The notes under the pieces: model-generated
Database searches by the model: none
What the model was told of the DNA's origin: nothing
The model's input: the letters and a program-made list of their open reading frames with translations, nothing else
Shown: in pieces, positions 30,403-39,994 of the stretch
Layout: every line of letters begins with the position of its first letter
How positions within the stretch are numbered: position 1 is the stretch's first letter
DNA from: Amycolatopsis sp. NBC_01480
Lineage (GTDB): Bacteria; Actinomycetota; Actinomycetes; Mycobacteriales; Pseudonocardiaceae
NCBI RefSeq assembly: GCF_036227205.1
Contig: NZ_CP109442.1
Coordinates: 2,666,001-2,730,000, forward strand
DNA: 64,000 bases
Reading direction: 5' to 3'
Program-made: the position numbers and the translations under genes

Positions 30403-31010
30403 TGGAGGCGCAACCAACCGTGGCCGTCACGGCGCACGGACGGCGGACCCGCGACGCGATCGTCGACGCGGCCGCGCAGCTGATGTACGTCAACGGGGTC
30501 TCGGGCACGAGCGTCGACAAGGTGCTGGCCGCGAGCGGGGCCGGGAAATCGCAGATGTACCACTACTTCAAGAACAAGGACCAGCTGGTCGAGGCGGTGA
30601 TCGACCGGTACCTGGAGGAGATCCTCGGCAAGCAGCCGACCATCCGCGAGCTGAAGTCGTGGCCGGATTTCGACCGCTGGGCCGAGCAGGTCCTCTCGCT
30701 GCACCGCGGCCCGTCGGGCCCGATCGCCTGCCCCCTGGGCAACATCGCGGGCGAACTGGGCGACGACCCGCGCGTGCGCGCCTTGCTGGACCGCGCCTAC
30801 CTGGAGTGGGAGTCCCACCTCACGAACGGCCTGAACACCTTGCGTGACAACGGTTCCCTGCACCCTGATGCGGATCCGGCGCGCCTCGCCCAGGCCGTGA
30901 TGACATGCCTGCAGGGCGGCCTGCTGCTCGGCCACATCCGCAACGACATCACTCCGATCGAGGACGCGCTGCGGATAGCTGTGGCGCATCTGCGGAGTCA
31001 CGCGATCTGA
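30402..31010 (+). CDS. TetR/AcrR-family repressor
   Basis: A 202-residue TetR regulator: HTH at about 15-60 (RDAIVDAAAQLMYVNGVSGTSVDKVLAASGAGKSQMYHYFKN), then a ligand-binding domain with IACPLGNIAGELGDDPRVR, a pattern of the LmrA/YxaF-like or AcuR-like groups. A conserved Cys in that pattern could be redox- or electrophile-sensing, which would fit the divergent peroxiredoxin-like neighbour. ATG 30402 is chosen as the start because TACTAT stands seven bases upstream and the operator lies there; a longer in-frame start at 30330 would include the operator. Confidence 0.9.
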   Translation: MEAQPTVAVTAHGRRTRDAIVDAAAQLMYVNGVSGTSVDKVLAASGAGKSQMYHYFKNKDQLVEAVIDRYLEEILGKQPTIRELKSWPDFDRWAEQVLSLHRGPSGPIACPLGNIAGELGDDPRVRALLDRAYLEWESHLTNGLNTLRDNGSLHPDADPARLAQAVMTCLQGGLLLGHIRNDITPIEDALRIAVAHLRSHAI

Positions 31011-31095
31011 GCCGGTTCGCCTTGCGGCGCCGGCGGGTTTGCGGGCGAAGCTGGAGGAGGCCCGGCAAGCGCAAGGCAAACAGGGTTACCCGGCG

Positions 31096-32001
31096 TTACG
31101 CGGTCAGGATCGTTACCTCCGCGCGTAACTCGTCGATCACCGTCGCCACCGCGGGACGAGCCAGCGCACCAATGCGGCAGACCACCTCGATCAGCCGCGC
31201 CGCACGGATCCCGGCCAGCGGGCGACCGACCAGGCCACTACCCCGCCGAGTGTCCATTGTGTACCGAGGCATCAACGCGATCCCATGCCCAGCCGCCACG
31301 AGCCGCTCCGTGATACGGAAGTCGTTGATGCGCTGGACGATCTGCGGCCGTACCCCGGTGCGGACCGTGAGTGAGCGCAGCACGTCGTCGACCGGGAAGC
31401 CGTGGTCGACGCTGATCCAGCGTTCGTCGGCGAGGTCGGCGAGGTCCACGCGGCGGCGGCGCGCCAGGTGGTGCCCGGTCGGGAGCGCGACGTCGAGCGG
31501 CTCGCGCAGCAGCGGGACCACCTCGAGCCGCTCGGACCGGAACTCCGGCGCGTGCTCGTCGCGGTGCGCCACGACGATGTCGTAGTCCGCGACCAGGCCC
31601 GGCACTTCCGGGGGCGTCATGTCGACATCGCGGACGTCCACCTCCAGCCCCTCGTGCGCGGCGACGCGGCGGAGCAGCCCGGGCAGCAGCATCAGGCCGG
31701 CCGACTGGAAGATCGCGATCCGCACCCGCCCCCGCGGCGCACTGCGGTAGGTGTCCAGCTCCGACTCGGCGCGGTCCAGCGCGGCCAGCACCTCGTCGGC
31801 GCGCGCGACCAGCGCGCGGCCCGCGTCCGTGAGGCGGAGGCCGCGGCCCGCCGGCTCCGTCAACGCGATGCCGACCTCGCTCTGCAACCCCCGCAACTGC
31901 TGCGACACCGCGGACGGCGAACAGTGCAGCGCCTGCGCGGCCGCCGTCACGCTGCCGCGGTCGGCGAACTCACGCAGCATCCGCAGTCTTCCCAGGTCCA
32001 C
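31096..32001 (-). CDS. LysR-family regulator
   Basis: A 301-residue LTTR: N-terminal HTH (LREFADRGSVTAAAQALHCSPSAVSQQL) and a periplasmic-binding-like effector domain (about 90-295). It is divergent from an EamA transporter with 86 bases between starts, the classic arrangement in which the regulator controls the exporter. TAGGCT lies six bases before the GTG start. The effector is unknown. Confidence 0.92.
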   Translation of the reverse strand: MDLGRLRMLREFADRGSVTAAAQALHCSPSAVSQQLRGLQSEVGIALTEPAGRGLRLTDAGRALVARADEVLAALDRAESELDTYRSAPRGRVRIAIFQSAGLMLLPGLLRRVAAHEGLEVDVRDVDMTPPEVPGLVADYDIVVAHRDEHAPEFRSERLEVVPLLREPLDVALPTGHHLARRRRVDLADLADERWISVDHGFPVDDVLRSLTVRTGVRPQIVQRINDFRITERLVAAGHGIALMPRYTMDTRRGSGLVGRPLAGIRAARLIEVVCRIGALARPAVATVIDELRAEVTILTA

Positions 32002-32087
32002 GGGGTCAGCCTAGTTGAAGCAGAACTACAAGGTCAGTGCAGATATTCTCGCTGGTCCTTCACGGTCGTGGTCGGCAGAGTGGGGGC

Positions 32088-32996
32088 ATGCCCGCTCGTG
32101 ACCGTCTGCTCGCCGTGTTCGTCGCCGTCCTGTGGGGCTGCAACTTCCTCGCCATCCACGCCACTCTCGGCCAGTTCCCGCCGATGTTCGCCGGCGCGCT
32201 GCGCTTCGTGGTGATCGCGATCCCGACGCTGCTGTTCGTGCCGTGGCCACGCGTGAAACTGCGTTACCTGCTCGGTTACGGCCTGGGCTTCGGCACCGGC
32301 CAGTTCGCCTTCCTGTTCGTCGCGATGGACACCGGCATGCCGACCGGGCTCGCGTCGCTGGTGCTGCAGGCCTCGGCGCCGTTCACCGTGCTGCTCGGCG
32401 CGGTCCTGCTGCGCGAGCGCGTCTCGGCCCGGCAGCTGATCGGCATCCTGCTGGCCGTCGCGGGCATGACGGCGATCGCCTGGCAGCAGGCGGGCCACGC
32501 CGCGCTGCTGCCGGTGATCCTGACCCTGCTGGCCGCGCTGAGCTGGGCGTTCGGCAACCTGAGCATGCGCCGCGCGGAGCCGGACAACCCGCTGCACCTG
32601 ACGTTGTGGATGTCGGTGGTGCCGCCGTTGCCGATGTTCGCGCTGTCACTGCTGCGGGAGGGCCCGGCCGCGCAGTGGCACTCGCTGACCACCCTCGGCA
32701 CCCCGACCGGCCTGCTCGGCCTCGCCGGCCTGGCCTACGTGGTCCTGCTCGGCACGGTCGTCGGCTCAGGCATCTGGACCACGTTGATGCGCCGCAACCC
32801 GGCGGGCGTGGTCGCGCCGTTCTCGCTGCTGGTGCCGGTGGTCGGGCTGACGGCTTCGTACTTCTTGCTGAACGAGCGGCCGAGTGCACTGGAGATCGTG
32901 GCGGCGGCCGTGGTCATCGGCGGGGTGCTGGTCGGGTCCCTGCGGCGGAAGCCGGTTTCCCGATTGGAGGAGGACCTTCTTCCGGCGAACGCCTGA
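32088..32996 (+). CDS. EamA/DMT-family transporter
   Basis: A 302-residue protein with about 10 membrane helices in two EamA repeats. ALLWGCNF-type residues (VAVLWGCNFLAIH) open the first repeat and PFTVLLGAVLLRERVSARQLIG and PVVGLTASYFLLNERPSALEI mark the ends of the two halves. Many relatives export amino acids or metabolites (YdeD/EamA). ATG 32088 has CAGAGT six bases upstream. The divergent LysR is its probable regulator. Confidence 0.9.
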   Translation: MPARDRLLAVFVAVLWGCNFLAIHATLGQFPPMFAGALRFVVIAIPTLLFVPWPRVKLRYLLGYGLGFGTGQFAFLFVAMDTGMPTGLASLVLQASAPFTVLLGAVLLRERVSARQLIGILLAVAGMTAIAWQQAGHAALLPVILTLLAALSWAFGNLSMRRAEPDNPLHLTLWMSVVPPLPMFALSLLREGPAAQWHSLTTLGTPTGLLGLAGLAYVVLLGTVVGSGIWTTLMRRNPAGVVAPFSLLVPVVGLTASYFLLNERPSALEIVAAAVVIGGVLVGSLRRKPVSRLEEDLLPANA

Positions 32997-32999
32997 AGC

Positions 33000-33641
33000 T
33001 CAGGCGACCGCGTCGTCCTTCTCGGCCGGAGTCTCCTCATGCGTACGGGACATGCGCTTCTTCAGCACCAGCGTCACGACCAGCCCGATGACCAGCGCGG
33101 CACCGAGCCCGGCCCACTGGAAGCCCTTCAGCCACTTGTCCGCGACGACGCCCAGGTAGTAGATCAGCGCGGTGGTGCCGCCGGCCCAGATGATGCCGCC
33201 GAGGGCGTTCGCGATGAGGAAGCGGGGGTAGTGCATGTTCAGGGAGCCGGCGAGGGGGCCGGCCAGAATGCGCAGGACCGCGACGAAACGGCCGAAGAAC
33301 ACGGCCCACATGCCGCGTTTGTGGAACATCCGCTCGGCGTTCGCGATGTGCTGGGGGCCGAAATGCTTGGGGAATTTGCGGCCGGCCCAGTCGAACAGCC
33401 GTTTGCCGCCCTTTTTGCCGATCAGATAACCGATGCTGTCGCCGATGATGGCGCCCGCGCTGGCCAGCGCGCCGATCCAGAGCGGGTTCAGGCCGCTGTG
33501 CGACGAAGCCAGCAGAGCGGCGCTGACCAGCACGATCTCGCCGGGCAGCGGGATGCCGAGGCTCTCCACCATCACCACGAGGCCCACCAGCAGATAGACC
33601 GACAGCGGAGGGATCGCCTCCAGCACGTGGTCGATGTTCAC
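33000..33641 (-). CDS. DedA-family membrane protein, second copy
   Basis: A 213-residue DedA protein with the full family signature: VVMVESLGIPLPGEIVL, GASAGAIIGDSIGYLIG-type sequence (ALASAGAIIGDSIGYLIGKKGG), and FFGRFVAVLRILAGPLAGSLNM with the conserved arginines. It has four to five membrane helices and a charged C-terminal tail (MSRTHEETPAEKDD). The GTG at 33641 is preceded by AGGGGGTAGGG. Members have been linked to envelope lipid-carrier recycling and membrane homeostasis. It is convergent with the EamA gene. Confidence 0.92.
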   Translation of the reverse strand: MNIDHVLEAIPPLSVYLLVGLVVMVESLGIPLPGEIVLVSAALLASSHSGLNPLWIGALASAGAIIGDSIGYLIGKKGGKRLFDWAGRKFPKHFGPQHIANAERMFHKRGMWAVFFGRFVAVLRILAGPLAGSLNMHYPRFLIANALGGIIWAGGTTALIYYLGVVADKWLKGFQWAGLGAALVIGLVVTLVLKKRMSRTHEETPAEKDDAVA

Positions 33642-33748
33642 TTGCCCTACCCCCTGCGCCTTGCCGGTTTCGTGCCGTTCTCCCGCAGCGTACCGGGGTC
33701 GGAGCAGCCCGGCGTCAACCTTCAGTCGGGGGTGGGGTCCTCCTTGGG

Positions 33749-34945
33749 TCAGGGTTTTCCGGACAAACAACGCAAAGCACGTGATTCGAGGTACCGCTGC
33801 TCCGGCGCGCTCAACGTCCGCTGGGCCGCCTTCGCGTAGTACTCACCCGCACCCGCCCGGTCGCCCGACTGCTCGAGTAAATGCGCCCGGACGACGTCGG
33901 CGCGGTAGTGCCCGGACGGTTCCAGCGCGTCGAGCTCCGCCAGCGCGGCGGCCGGTCCCGAGACCTCCGCCAGCGCGACGAGCCGGTTCAGCGTCACCAT
34001 CGGCCCGGGCGCGACCTGGCACAGGAGGTCGTACAGCAGCAGGATCTGCGGCCAGTCCGTCTCGGCGGCCGTCGGCGCTTCGTCGTGCACCGCGGCGATC
34101 GCGGCCTGCAGCTGGTATGGGCCGACGGGCGCCGTCGCGAGTGCGTGCGCGATCAGCGAGGCGCCCTCCGCGATCGCGCCGGAGTCCCAGAGCGAGCGGT
34201 CCTGCTCCGCGAGGGGGACAGTCGTGCCGCCCGGGCCGACGCGGGCCGGGCGGCGCGCGTCGGTGAGCAGCATCAGCGCGAGCAGGCCGGTGACCTCGCC
34301 GTCGTCCGGGAGCAGGGCGTGCAGCTGGCGCGCCAAGCGGATGGCCTCGGCCGTCAGCTCGACGCGGCCGACCTCGGCACCGGCGCTGGCCGTGTGTCCT
34401 TCGGTGAAAATCAGGTACAGCACCTGCCGCACGGCCGCGATCCGCGACGGCCGCTCGTCCTCCGGCGGCAGGCTGAACGCCGCCCCCTTCACGCGCTGCT
34501 TGGCGCGGCTGATGCGCTGGCCGATCGTCGATTCCGGCACCAGGTACGCGCGCGCGATCTCGGCCGTGGTCAGCCCGCCGACCGCCCGCAGAGTCAAAGC
34601 GACCTGCGACGGCCGGGTCAGCTCCGGGTGACAGCAGAGCAGCAGCAACGTGAGCGTGTCGTCGACTGCGGGCGCCGGGTCCGGATCCGGCGGCGCCAGG
34701 GCGTACACCGCCTCCTCGCGCCGCTGCCGCGCCGAATCGCGGCGCCACAACTCGATCCGGCGCCGCGAAGCCGTGGTGATCAGCCACGCCTTCGGGTTGT
34801 CCGGCACGCCGTCGCGCGGCCACTGCACGGCCGCCGCGAGCAGGGCTTCCTGCACTGCGTCCTCACACGTGTCGAACCCGCCGTACCGCCGCACGAGCAC
34901 GCCCACGACCTGCGGCGCCAACTCCCGCAGCAGGCCTTCGATCAC
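33749..34945 (-). CDS. ECF sigma factor with DUF6596-type C-terminal extension
   Basis: A 398-residue sigma factor. Sigma region 2 (about 10-75; YGGFDTCEDAVQEALLAAAVQWP, PKAWLITTASRRRIELWR) and region 4 (about 115-165; ALTLRAVGGLTTAEIARAYLVPESTIGQRISRAK) are followed by a long helical C-terminal domain containing RQVLYLIFTEGHTA. This large class has no visible anti-sigma gene and often sits with a YCII-domain gene, as here. The GTG start overlaps the YCII stop (GTGA). Confidence 0.92.
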   Translation of the reverse strand: MIEGLLRELAPQVVGVLVRRYGGFDTCEDAVQEALLAAAVQWPRDGVPDNPKAWLITTASRRRIELWRRDSARQRREEAVYALAPPDPDPAPAVDDTLTLLLLCCHPELTRPSQVALTLRAVGGLTTAEIARAYLVPESTIGQRISRAKQRVKGAAFSLPPEDERPSRIAAVRQVLYLIFTEGHTASAGAEVGRVELTAEAIRLARQLHALLPDDGEVTGLLALMLLTDARRPARVGPGGTTVPLAEQDRSLWDSGAIAEGASLIAHALATAPVGPYQLQAAIAAVHDEAPTAAETDWPQILLLYDLLCQVAPGPMVTLNRLVALAEVSGPAAALAELDALEPSGHYRADVVRAHLLEQSGDRAGAGEYYAKAAQRTLSAPEQRYLESRALRCLSGKP

Positions 34946-35322
34946 AGCTCGAAGCCGACGTCGCCGGTCAGCCCCATCACCGGCCGGACCTCGATCGTCG
35001 CGTACGGCGCCTCCGGAATCCGCGCGGCGATCTCCAGCGCCCGCTCCTGGGTCTCGCATTCCAGCAGGTAAACGCCCGCGAGCTGCTCCTTGATCTCCGC
35101 GAACGGCCCGTCGGTGGTGCTCACCCGGTCCTCGCGCACGATCACCTGCTTCGTCAGCTCCGGCGCGGCCAGCCGCTCGGACACGATGCGCTCGCCGGAC
35201 GCGTCCAGCTCCTCGTTGAACTCCACGTACGCGCGCAGGCCCGCGGCTTTCTGCTCGTCGCTCATGCCGGCCCACGCCGAACGCGACGCCGGGTTGCCGT
35301 AGATCAGGACCAGGTACTTCAT
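34942..35322 (-). CDS. YCII/DGPF-domain protein
   Basis: A 126-residue ferredoxin-like-fold protein with the TTDGPFAEIKEQLAGVYLLE segment that names the DGPF/PhnB-like group. ATG 35322 is preceded by GAGGAGGCACCC. It overlaps and precedes the ECF sigma gene, so the two are co-expressed; YCII proteins are thought to help regulate this sigma class or act as enzymes, but the mechanism is not established. Confidence 0.9.
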   Translation of the reverse strand: MKYLVLIYGNPASRSAWAGMSDEQKAAGLRAYVEFNEELDASGERIVSERLAAPELTKQVIVREDRVSTTDGPFAEIKEQLAGVYLLECETQERALEIAARIPEAPYATIEVRPVMGLTGDVGFEL

Positions 35323-35425
35323 CGGGTGCCTCCTCGAAATCTCGGTCACACGGGATGTCGAAGCGGCGGGCGCGGTCTCGACGTCCTGGGTGAAGGTAGC
35401 CCCGAGAAACCAGGAGAGCATCGAA

Positions 35426-35848
35426 ATGGCCGAGAACGAGATCCGCGAGCTGCTGGCCGACCGCACCGCCGCCATGCACGACAAGGACCCGGAACGCCTG
35501 GTGGCGGGGTACGCGGACGGCGCCGTGAAGTTCGACCTCGCCCCGCCGCTGCGCAACACCGGCGCGTCGGCGGAGTTCCTGGAGAAGTGGTTCGGCACCT
35601 TCGCGGGCCCGCTGACCTACGAGTACCACGACGTCGAGGTGACCGAATCCGGCGAGCTGGCCTTCGCGACCAGCCTGGCGAAGATGTCCGCGGTGCCGGC
35701 CGGGATGAGCGCGCCGTTCACGCTCTGGTTCCGCTCGACGCTGTGCTTCCGCCGCGTCGACGGCGCCTGGCGCATCGTCCACGAGCACAACTCGACGCCG
35801 TTCCACATGGACGGCTCGTTCCGGGCCGCGGTCGAGCTCCAGCCCTGA
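35426..35848 (+). CDS. SnoaL-like/NTF2-fold protein
   Basis: A 140-residue protein: IRELLADRTAAMHDKDPERLVAGYADGAVKFDLAPPL at the start and CFRRVDGAWRIVHEHNSTPF near the end are typical of the SnoaL/DUF4440-like (YybH) group. Function unknown. AGGAGAG precedes the ATG at 35426. It is divergent from the YCII-sigma pair, with about 100 bases between, and is a plausible target of the ECF sigma factor. Confidence 0.85.
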   Translation: MAENEIRELLADRTAAMHDKDPERLVAGYADGAVKFDLAPPLRNTGASAEFLEKWFGTFAGPLTYEYHDVEVTESGELAFATSLAKMSAVPAGMSAPFTLWFRSTLCFRRVDGAWRIVHEHNSTPFHMDGSFRAAVELQP

Positions 35849-35852
35849 AAAG

Positions 35853-35903
35853 CCGTCAAGGCCTCCTTACCTGCGTCGGACGCGGGTAAGGAGGCCTTGA
35901 CGG
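35853..35903. terminator. Perfect 19-bp terminator palindrome
   Basis: Arms CCGTCAAGGCCTCCTTACC and its exact complement enclose a 13-base loop that itself can fold (GCGTCGGACGC). It fills the gap between the convergent SnoaL-like gene and the last importer gene, so it should work in both directions. Confidence 0.85.
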
Positions 35904-35918
35904 ACCATCTGCCTGGTA

Positions 35919-37031
35919 CTAAAGGATTTCCGTGACCGAGCCGATGTCCGGCGGGCCGCCGCCGGGGTTCAGCGCCCCGGTCAGCTCCACCAGCTCCGGC
36001 TCCACCTCGTGCGGGGTGATGCGCCCGTCGCGGATGTCCTCGGCGTAGTGGCAGGCCACGCGGTGGCCGGCGCCGATCTCGCGCAGCTGCGGCCGGTCCG
36101 TGTCGCACAGGCTGGCCTGCCGCCACGGGCACCGCGTGTGGAAGCGGCAGCCCGACGGCGGGTTGGCCGGCGAGGGCAGGTCGCCCGCCAGCAGGATCTG
36201 CTCGCGGGTGTCCTCCACGACCGGGTCCGGCACCGGGATGGCCGAGAGCAGCGCCCGGGTGTACGGGTGCAGCGGGTTCTCGTACAGCTCGGCCGCCGTG
36301 GTCTCCTCGACCAGCGCGCCCAGGTACATCACGCCGATCCGGTCGGAGATGTGCCGCACCACGGCGAGGTCGTGCGCGATCACCAGGTAGGTCAGGCCCA
36401 GCTCGTCCTGCAGGTCCTCCAGCAGGTTGACCACCTGCGCCTGCACCGACACGTCCAGCGCGGACACCGGCTCGTCGGCCACGATCAGGTCCGGCTCGAC
36501 CGCCAGGGCCCGCGCGATGCCGATGCGCTGGCGCTGGCCGCCGGAGAACTCGTGCGGGTACTTCCGCAGCGAGGTCTCGGGCAGGCCGACCGCGCCCAGC
36601 AGCTCGCGCAGCCGCGCGTCGGTGGCCGCCTTGTCCTGGTCGAGGCCGTGCGCGTGCATGCCCTCGAGCAGGATCGACTCGACCGACTGGCGCGGGTCGA
36701 GGCTGGACATCGGGTCCTGGAAGATCATCTGCATCCGGCGCCGGGCCTTGCGCAGCTTCTCGCCCTTGAGCTGGGCGACGTCGGTGCCGTCGAAGACCAC
36801 CTTGCCGGCCGTCGGCTCGTTCAGCCGCAGGATCGCCCGGCCGAGCGTGGACTTGCCGCAGCCGGACTCGCCGACCAGCCCGTACGTCTCGCCGCGGCGG
36901 ATCGCCAGGTCCACGCCGTCCACGGCATACACATGGCCGACCGTGCGGTCGATCACGACGCCGCGCTTGATCGGGAAGTGCACCTTGAGGTCGGTGACCT
37001 CGAGCAGCACCTCGGTCTTCGACTCGGTCAT
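35919..37031 (-). CDS. Oligopeptide-type ABC importer, ATP-binding protein (OppF/DppF)
   Basis: A 370-residue ATPase: Walker [11 protein letters not shown]-loop [12 protein letters not shown], signature [15 protein letters not shown], Walker [13 protein letters not shown] and switch His in IAHDL. The C-terminal oligo_HPY extension ([16 protein letters not shown], then a cysteine-containing segment [17 protein letters not shown]) is the usual iron-sulfur-like motif of Opp/Dpp ATPases. It is the last gene of a five-gene importer operon and overlaps the preceding ATPase gene by four bases. Confidence 0.95.
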   Translation of the reverse strand: MTESKTEVLLEVTDLKVHFPIKRGVVIDRTVGHVYAVDGVDLAIRRGETYGLVGESGCGKSTLGRAILRLNEPTAGKVVFDGTDVAQLKGEKLRKARRRMQMIFQDPMSSLDPRQSVESILLEGMHAHGLDQDKAATDARLRELLGAVGLPETSLRKYPHEFSGGQRQRIGIARALAVEPDLIVADEPVSALDVSVQAQVVNLLEDLQDELGLTYLVIAHDLAVVRHISDRIGVMYLGALVEETTAAELYENPLHPYTRALLSAIPVPDPVVEDTREQILLAGDLPSPANPPSGCRFHTRCPWRQASLCDTDRPQLREIGAGHRVACHYAEDIRDGRITPHEVEPELVELTGALNPGGGPPDIGSVTEIL

Positions 37032-38032
37032 CGGGTCCCCCCTCCGGCGGCCACGGCGGGCTTGACCGGGTTGTGGCAGCGCAGCAGGCCGTGGTGATCA
37101 GGGACCAGCTCCGGCGAGCGCTCCTGGCACACCGGCAGTGCGTTGGGGCAGCGGGGCGCGAACGCGCACCCGTTGTCCCACGGGATGTTGTCGGACACCG
37201 AGCCCTGGATCGGCACCAGCTTCTCGCCCCGGCCCTGGTCCAGGCGCGGGATCGAGGACAGCAGGCCGTGGGTGTACGGGTGCCGCGGCTCGGCGAACAG
37301 CGCGTGCCGCTCGGCCCGCTCCACGATCCGGCCGCCGTAGAGCACGTTCACCTCGTCGCAGAGTCCCGCGACCACACCGAGGTCGTGCGTGATCATGATC
37401 AGCGCGGTGCCGGTGTCCTGCACCAGTTCCCGCAGCAGCGCGAGGATCTGGGCCTGGATGGTGACGTCGAGCGCGGTGGTCGGCTCGTCCGCGATGAGCA
37501 GCCGCGGCCGGCAGGCGAGCGCGATCGCGATCAGCGCGCGCTGGCGCATCCCGCCCGAAAGCTGGTGCGGGTACTCGGAAAGCCGCCGGGCCGGGTCGGG
37601 GATGCCGACCTTGTCGAGCAGCTCCGTCGCCTCGATCTTGGCTTTGCTGCGCGAAAGCCCACGGTGCCGTTCGAGCACCTCGGTGATCTGCAGCCCGATC
37701 GGGATCACCGGGTTCAGCGAGGACAGCGGGTCCTGGAACACCATGCCCAGGTCGCGGCCGCGCCGGTCCCGCATCTCGCGGTCGGAGATCTTCATCAGGT
37801 CGGTGCCCTCGAAGGACACCGAGCCGCTGACCTTGTTGCCGCGCTTGGCCAGCAGCCGCATGATCGCCAGCGACGTCACGGACTTGCCGCAGCCGGACTC
37901 GCCGACCAGGCCGACCGTCTGGCCGGGCTCGACGTCGAAGCTGACGCCGTCGACCGCGGTGAACGGCTTCTCGCCGCGGCGCTGGAACACGACCTTGAGG
38001 TCGCGGACTTCGAGGAGTGGCACGCCGTTCAC
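37028..38032 (-). CDS. Oligopeptide-type ABC importer, ATP-binding protein (OppD/DppD)
   Basis: A 334-residue ATPase, partner of the preceding entry: Walker [17 protein letters not shown]-loop [12 protein letters not shown], signature [15 protein letters not shown], Walker [13 protein letters not shown], switch ITHDLG, and the C-terminal [14 protein letters not shown] motif. The two ATPases should form the heterodimer that powers import. It overlaps its neighbours by four bases on both sides. Confidence 0.95.
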   Translation of the reverse strand: MNGVPLLEVRDLKVVFQRRGEKPFTAVDGVSFDVEPGQTVGLVGESGCGKSVTSLAIMRLLAKRGNKVSGSVSFEGTDLMKISDREMRDRRGRDLGMVFQDPLSSLNPVIPIGLQITEVLERHRGLSRSKAKIEATELLDKVGIPDPARRLSEYPHQLSGGMRQRALIAIALACRPRLLIADEPTTALDVTIQAQILALLRELVQDTGTALIMITHDLGVVAGLCDEVNVLYGGRIVERAERHALFAEPRHPYTHGLLSSIPRLDQGRGEKLVPIQGSVSDNIPWDNGCAFAPRCPNALPVCQERSPELVPDHHGLLRCHNPVKPAVAAGGGTR

Positions 38033-38964
38033 CGCCGGTTCTTCGGGTCGAGGGCTTCACGCAGGGACTCGCCGAGCAGCGTGAACCCGAGCGCCACCAC
38101 GATGATCGCGATGGCCGGGTAGTAGGCGAGCTCGGGGCGGATGTCGAGGAACTGGCGCGAGGCGTTGCCCAGCATCAGCCCCCACTCCGCGCGGGTCGGG
38201 TCGGGATCGCCGAGGCCGAGGAACGACAGCGCCGCGGCCTCGAGGATCGCGGTGGCCAGCGTCAGCGTGGCCTGCACGATCACCGGGCCCAGCGAGTTCG
38301 GCAGCATGTGCCGGAAGACGATCGTCGTGCGCTTCACGCCCAGCGAGGTCGCGGCCAGCACGTGGTCGGCCTCCCGTTGCGCGAGCATGGAACCACGCAG
38401 CAGCCGGGCGAACACCGGCACGCCGATGATCGACACGGCCAGGATCACCGTCCACTGGCTCGGCTTCGCGAACAGCGCCGCGATCGAAACGGCCAGCAGC
38501 AGCGAGGGGAACGACAGCAGCACGTCGACCAGTCGCATGAGGACGGTGTCGACCCAGCCGCCGAAGGCGCCCGCGAGACCGCCGATGATCACCCCGAGCA
38601 GCACACCGATCAACGTGGCCAGCACGCCGACCAGCAGCGTCTGCTGCGCGCCGACCAGCAGCCGGGACAGGAAGTCGCGGCCGAAGTCGTCGACGCCGAG
38701 CGGGAAGCCGGGCTGCGCGCCGGGGATGATGCCCCGGCCGAGCTGGACCTGGTCCTGCAGGTACCGCGTCTGCGGGTCCTTCGGGGCCAGCAGCGGCGCG
38801 AAGATCGCCAGCAGCACGAACAGCAGCGTGATCGCCGCGCCGGTGATCGCCACCGGGCTGCGCAGCATCCGCCGCAGGGCCTCGGCGCCGAGGCTGCGCC
38901 CGCTCGCGCTCGCCGCGGCGAGCTTGTCGATCGGTTCCTTCTTCTTGTTCAGCAGAGTGTTCAT
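38029..38964 (-). CDS. Oligopeptide-type ABC importer, permease (OppC/DppC)
   Basis: A 311-residue permease with six membrane helices. The long N-terminal cytoplasmic stretch, the first helix, and the segment LGVDDFGRDFLSRLLVGAQ are typical of OppC. The EAA loop (AATSLGVKRTTIVFRHMLPN) is the contact to the ATPases. It overlaps both flanking genes by four bases. Confidence 0.94.
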   Translation of the reverse strand: MNTLLNKKKEPIDKLAAASASGRSLGAEALRRMLRSPVAITGAAITLLFVLLAIFAPLLAPKDPQTRYLQDQVQLGRGIIPGAQPGFPLGVDDFGRDFLSRLLVGAQQTLLVGVLATLIGVLLGVIIGGLAGAFGGWVDTVLMRLVDVLLSFPSLLLAVSIAALFAKPSQWTVILAVSIIGVPVFARLLRGSMLAQREADHVLAATSLGVKRTTIVFRHMLPNSLGPVIVQATLTLATAILEAAALSFLGLGDPDPTRAEWGLMLGNASRQFLDIRPELAYYPAIAIIVVALGFTLLGESLREALDPKNRR

Positions 38965-39962
38965 CGCACACGCACCCTCGGGTCGATGATCCCGTACGAG
39001 ACGTCGACCAGCATGTTGACCAGCACGTACACCAGCGCCCCGAACAGCAGCAGCGCCTGCAGCCGTGGATAGTCACGCCGTTCGATGCCTTCGGCGAGCA
39101 GGAACCCGAGGCCGCGGAAGTTGAACACCCGCTCGGTCAGCACCGCGCCGCCGAGCAGCGCGCCGGTCTGCAGGCCGATGGTCGTGACCACCGGCAGCAG
39201 GGCGTTGCGCAGAACATGCCGCGTCCGCACCACTTGCTGGGTCAGGCCCTTCGAGTTGGCGGTGCGGATGAAGTCCTCGTTGAACACCTCGAGGACCGAT
39301 GCCCGGGTGATCCGCGTGATCACCGCGAGCGGGATCGTGGCCAGCGCGAACGCCGGCAGGATCAGGTGCTTGATCGCGTCCCAGACCGCGTCCCACTCGC
39401 TGGTCATGATGCCGTCGAGGATGGCGAAGTTGGTGATGCTGGTGGCGTCGATGCCCGGCGCCTGACGGCCCTGCGAAGGCAGGCCGAGCGGCGTCGCCAG
39501 CAGGTCCTGCATGGTGTAGCCGAGGAAGAACACCGGCACCGCGACCCCGATCAGGGTCAGCACGATGATGACGTTGTCCAGCGCGCCGCCGCGGTAGCGC
39601 GCGGCCAGGTAGCCGAACGGCACGCCCAGGATGACCGCGATGAGCATCGCGGAGACGCCGAGCTCGATCGTGGCGGGCAGGAACGTGCCGATCTCCGACA
39701 TCACCGGCTGCGCGGAGACCAGCGAGTTGCCGAAGTCGCCGGTGACGGCGCGGCCGAGGAACTTGAAGTACTGCAGGATGATCGGCTGGTCGAGGCCGAG
39801 CACGTGGTTGAGGCTCGCGATTTTCTCCGGCGTCGCCTTGTCCCCCAGCAACGCGGCCGCGGGGCCGCCAGGCAGGGAACGCAACCAGGCGAACACCAGA
39901 ATGGACAGGATGAGCAGCGTCGGAATCGCTTGTAGCACCCGACGCACGAGGAAACGGAGCAC
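38961..39962 (-). CDS. Oligopeptide-type ABC importer, permease (OppB/DppB)
   Basis: A 333-residue permease: MLRFLVRRVLQAIPTLLILS, LPGGPAAALLGD and LGLDQPIILQYFKFL open the protein, and the EAA loop (RTANSKGLTQQVVRTRHVLRNALLP) lies near residue 245. The frame extends to an ATG at 40001, but that start would overlap the hairpin at 39995-40034; the GTG at 39962 has AAAGGA seven bases upstream and gives the family N-terminus. Confidence 0.92.
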   Translation of the reverse strand: MLRFLVRRVLQAIPTLLILSILVFAWLRSLPGGPAAALLGDKATPEKIASLNHVLGLDQPIILQYFKFLGRAVTGDFGNSLVSAQPVMSEIGTFLPATIELGVSAMLIAVILGVPFGYLAARYRGGALDNVIIVLTLIGVAVPVFFLGYTMQDLLATPLGLPSQGRQAPGIDATSITNFAILDGIMTSEWDAVWDAIKHLILPAFALATIPLAVITRITRASVLEVFNEDFIRTANSKGLTQQVVRTRHVLRNALLPVVTTIGLQTGALLGGAVLTERVFNFRGLGFLLAEGIERRDYPRLQALLLFGALVYVLVNMLVDVSYGIIDPRVRVR

Positions 39963-39994
39963 TTGCAGTCCTTTGTAAACCAGCCCGGGAACGT

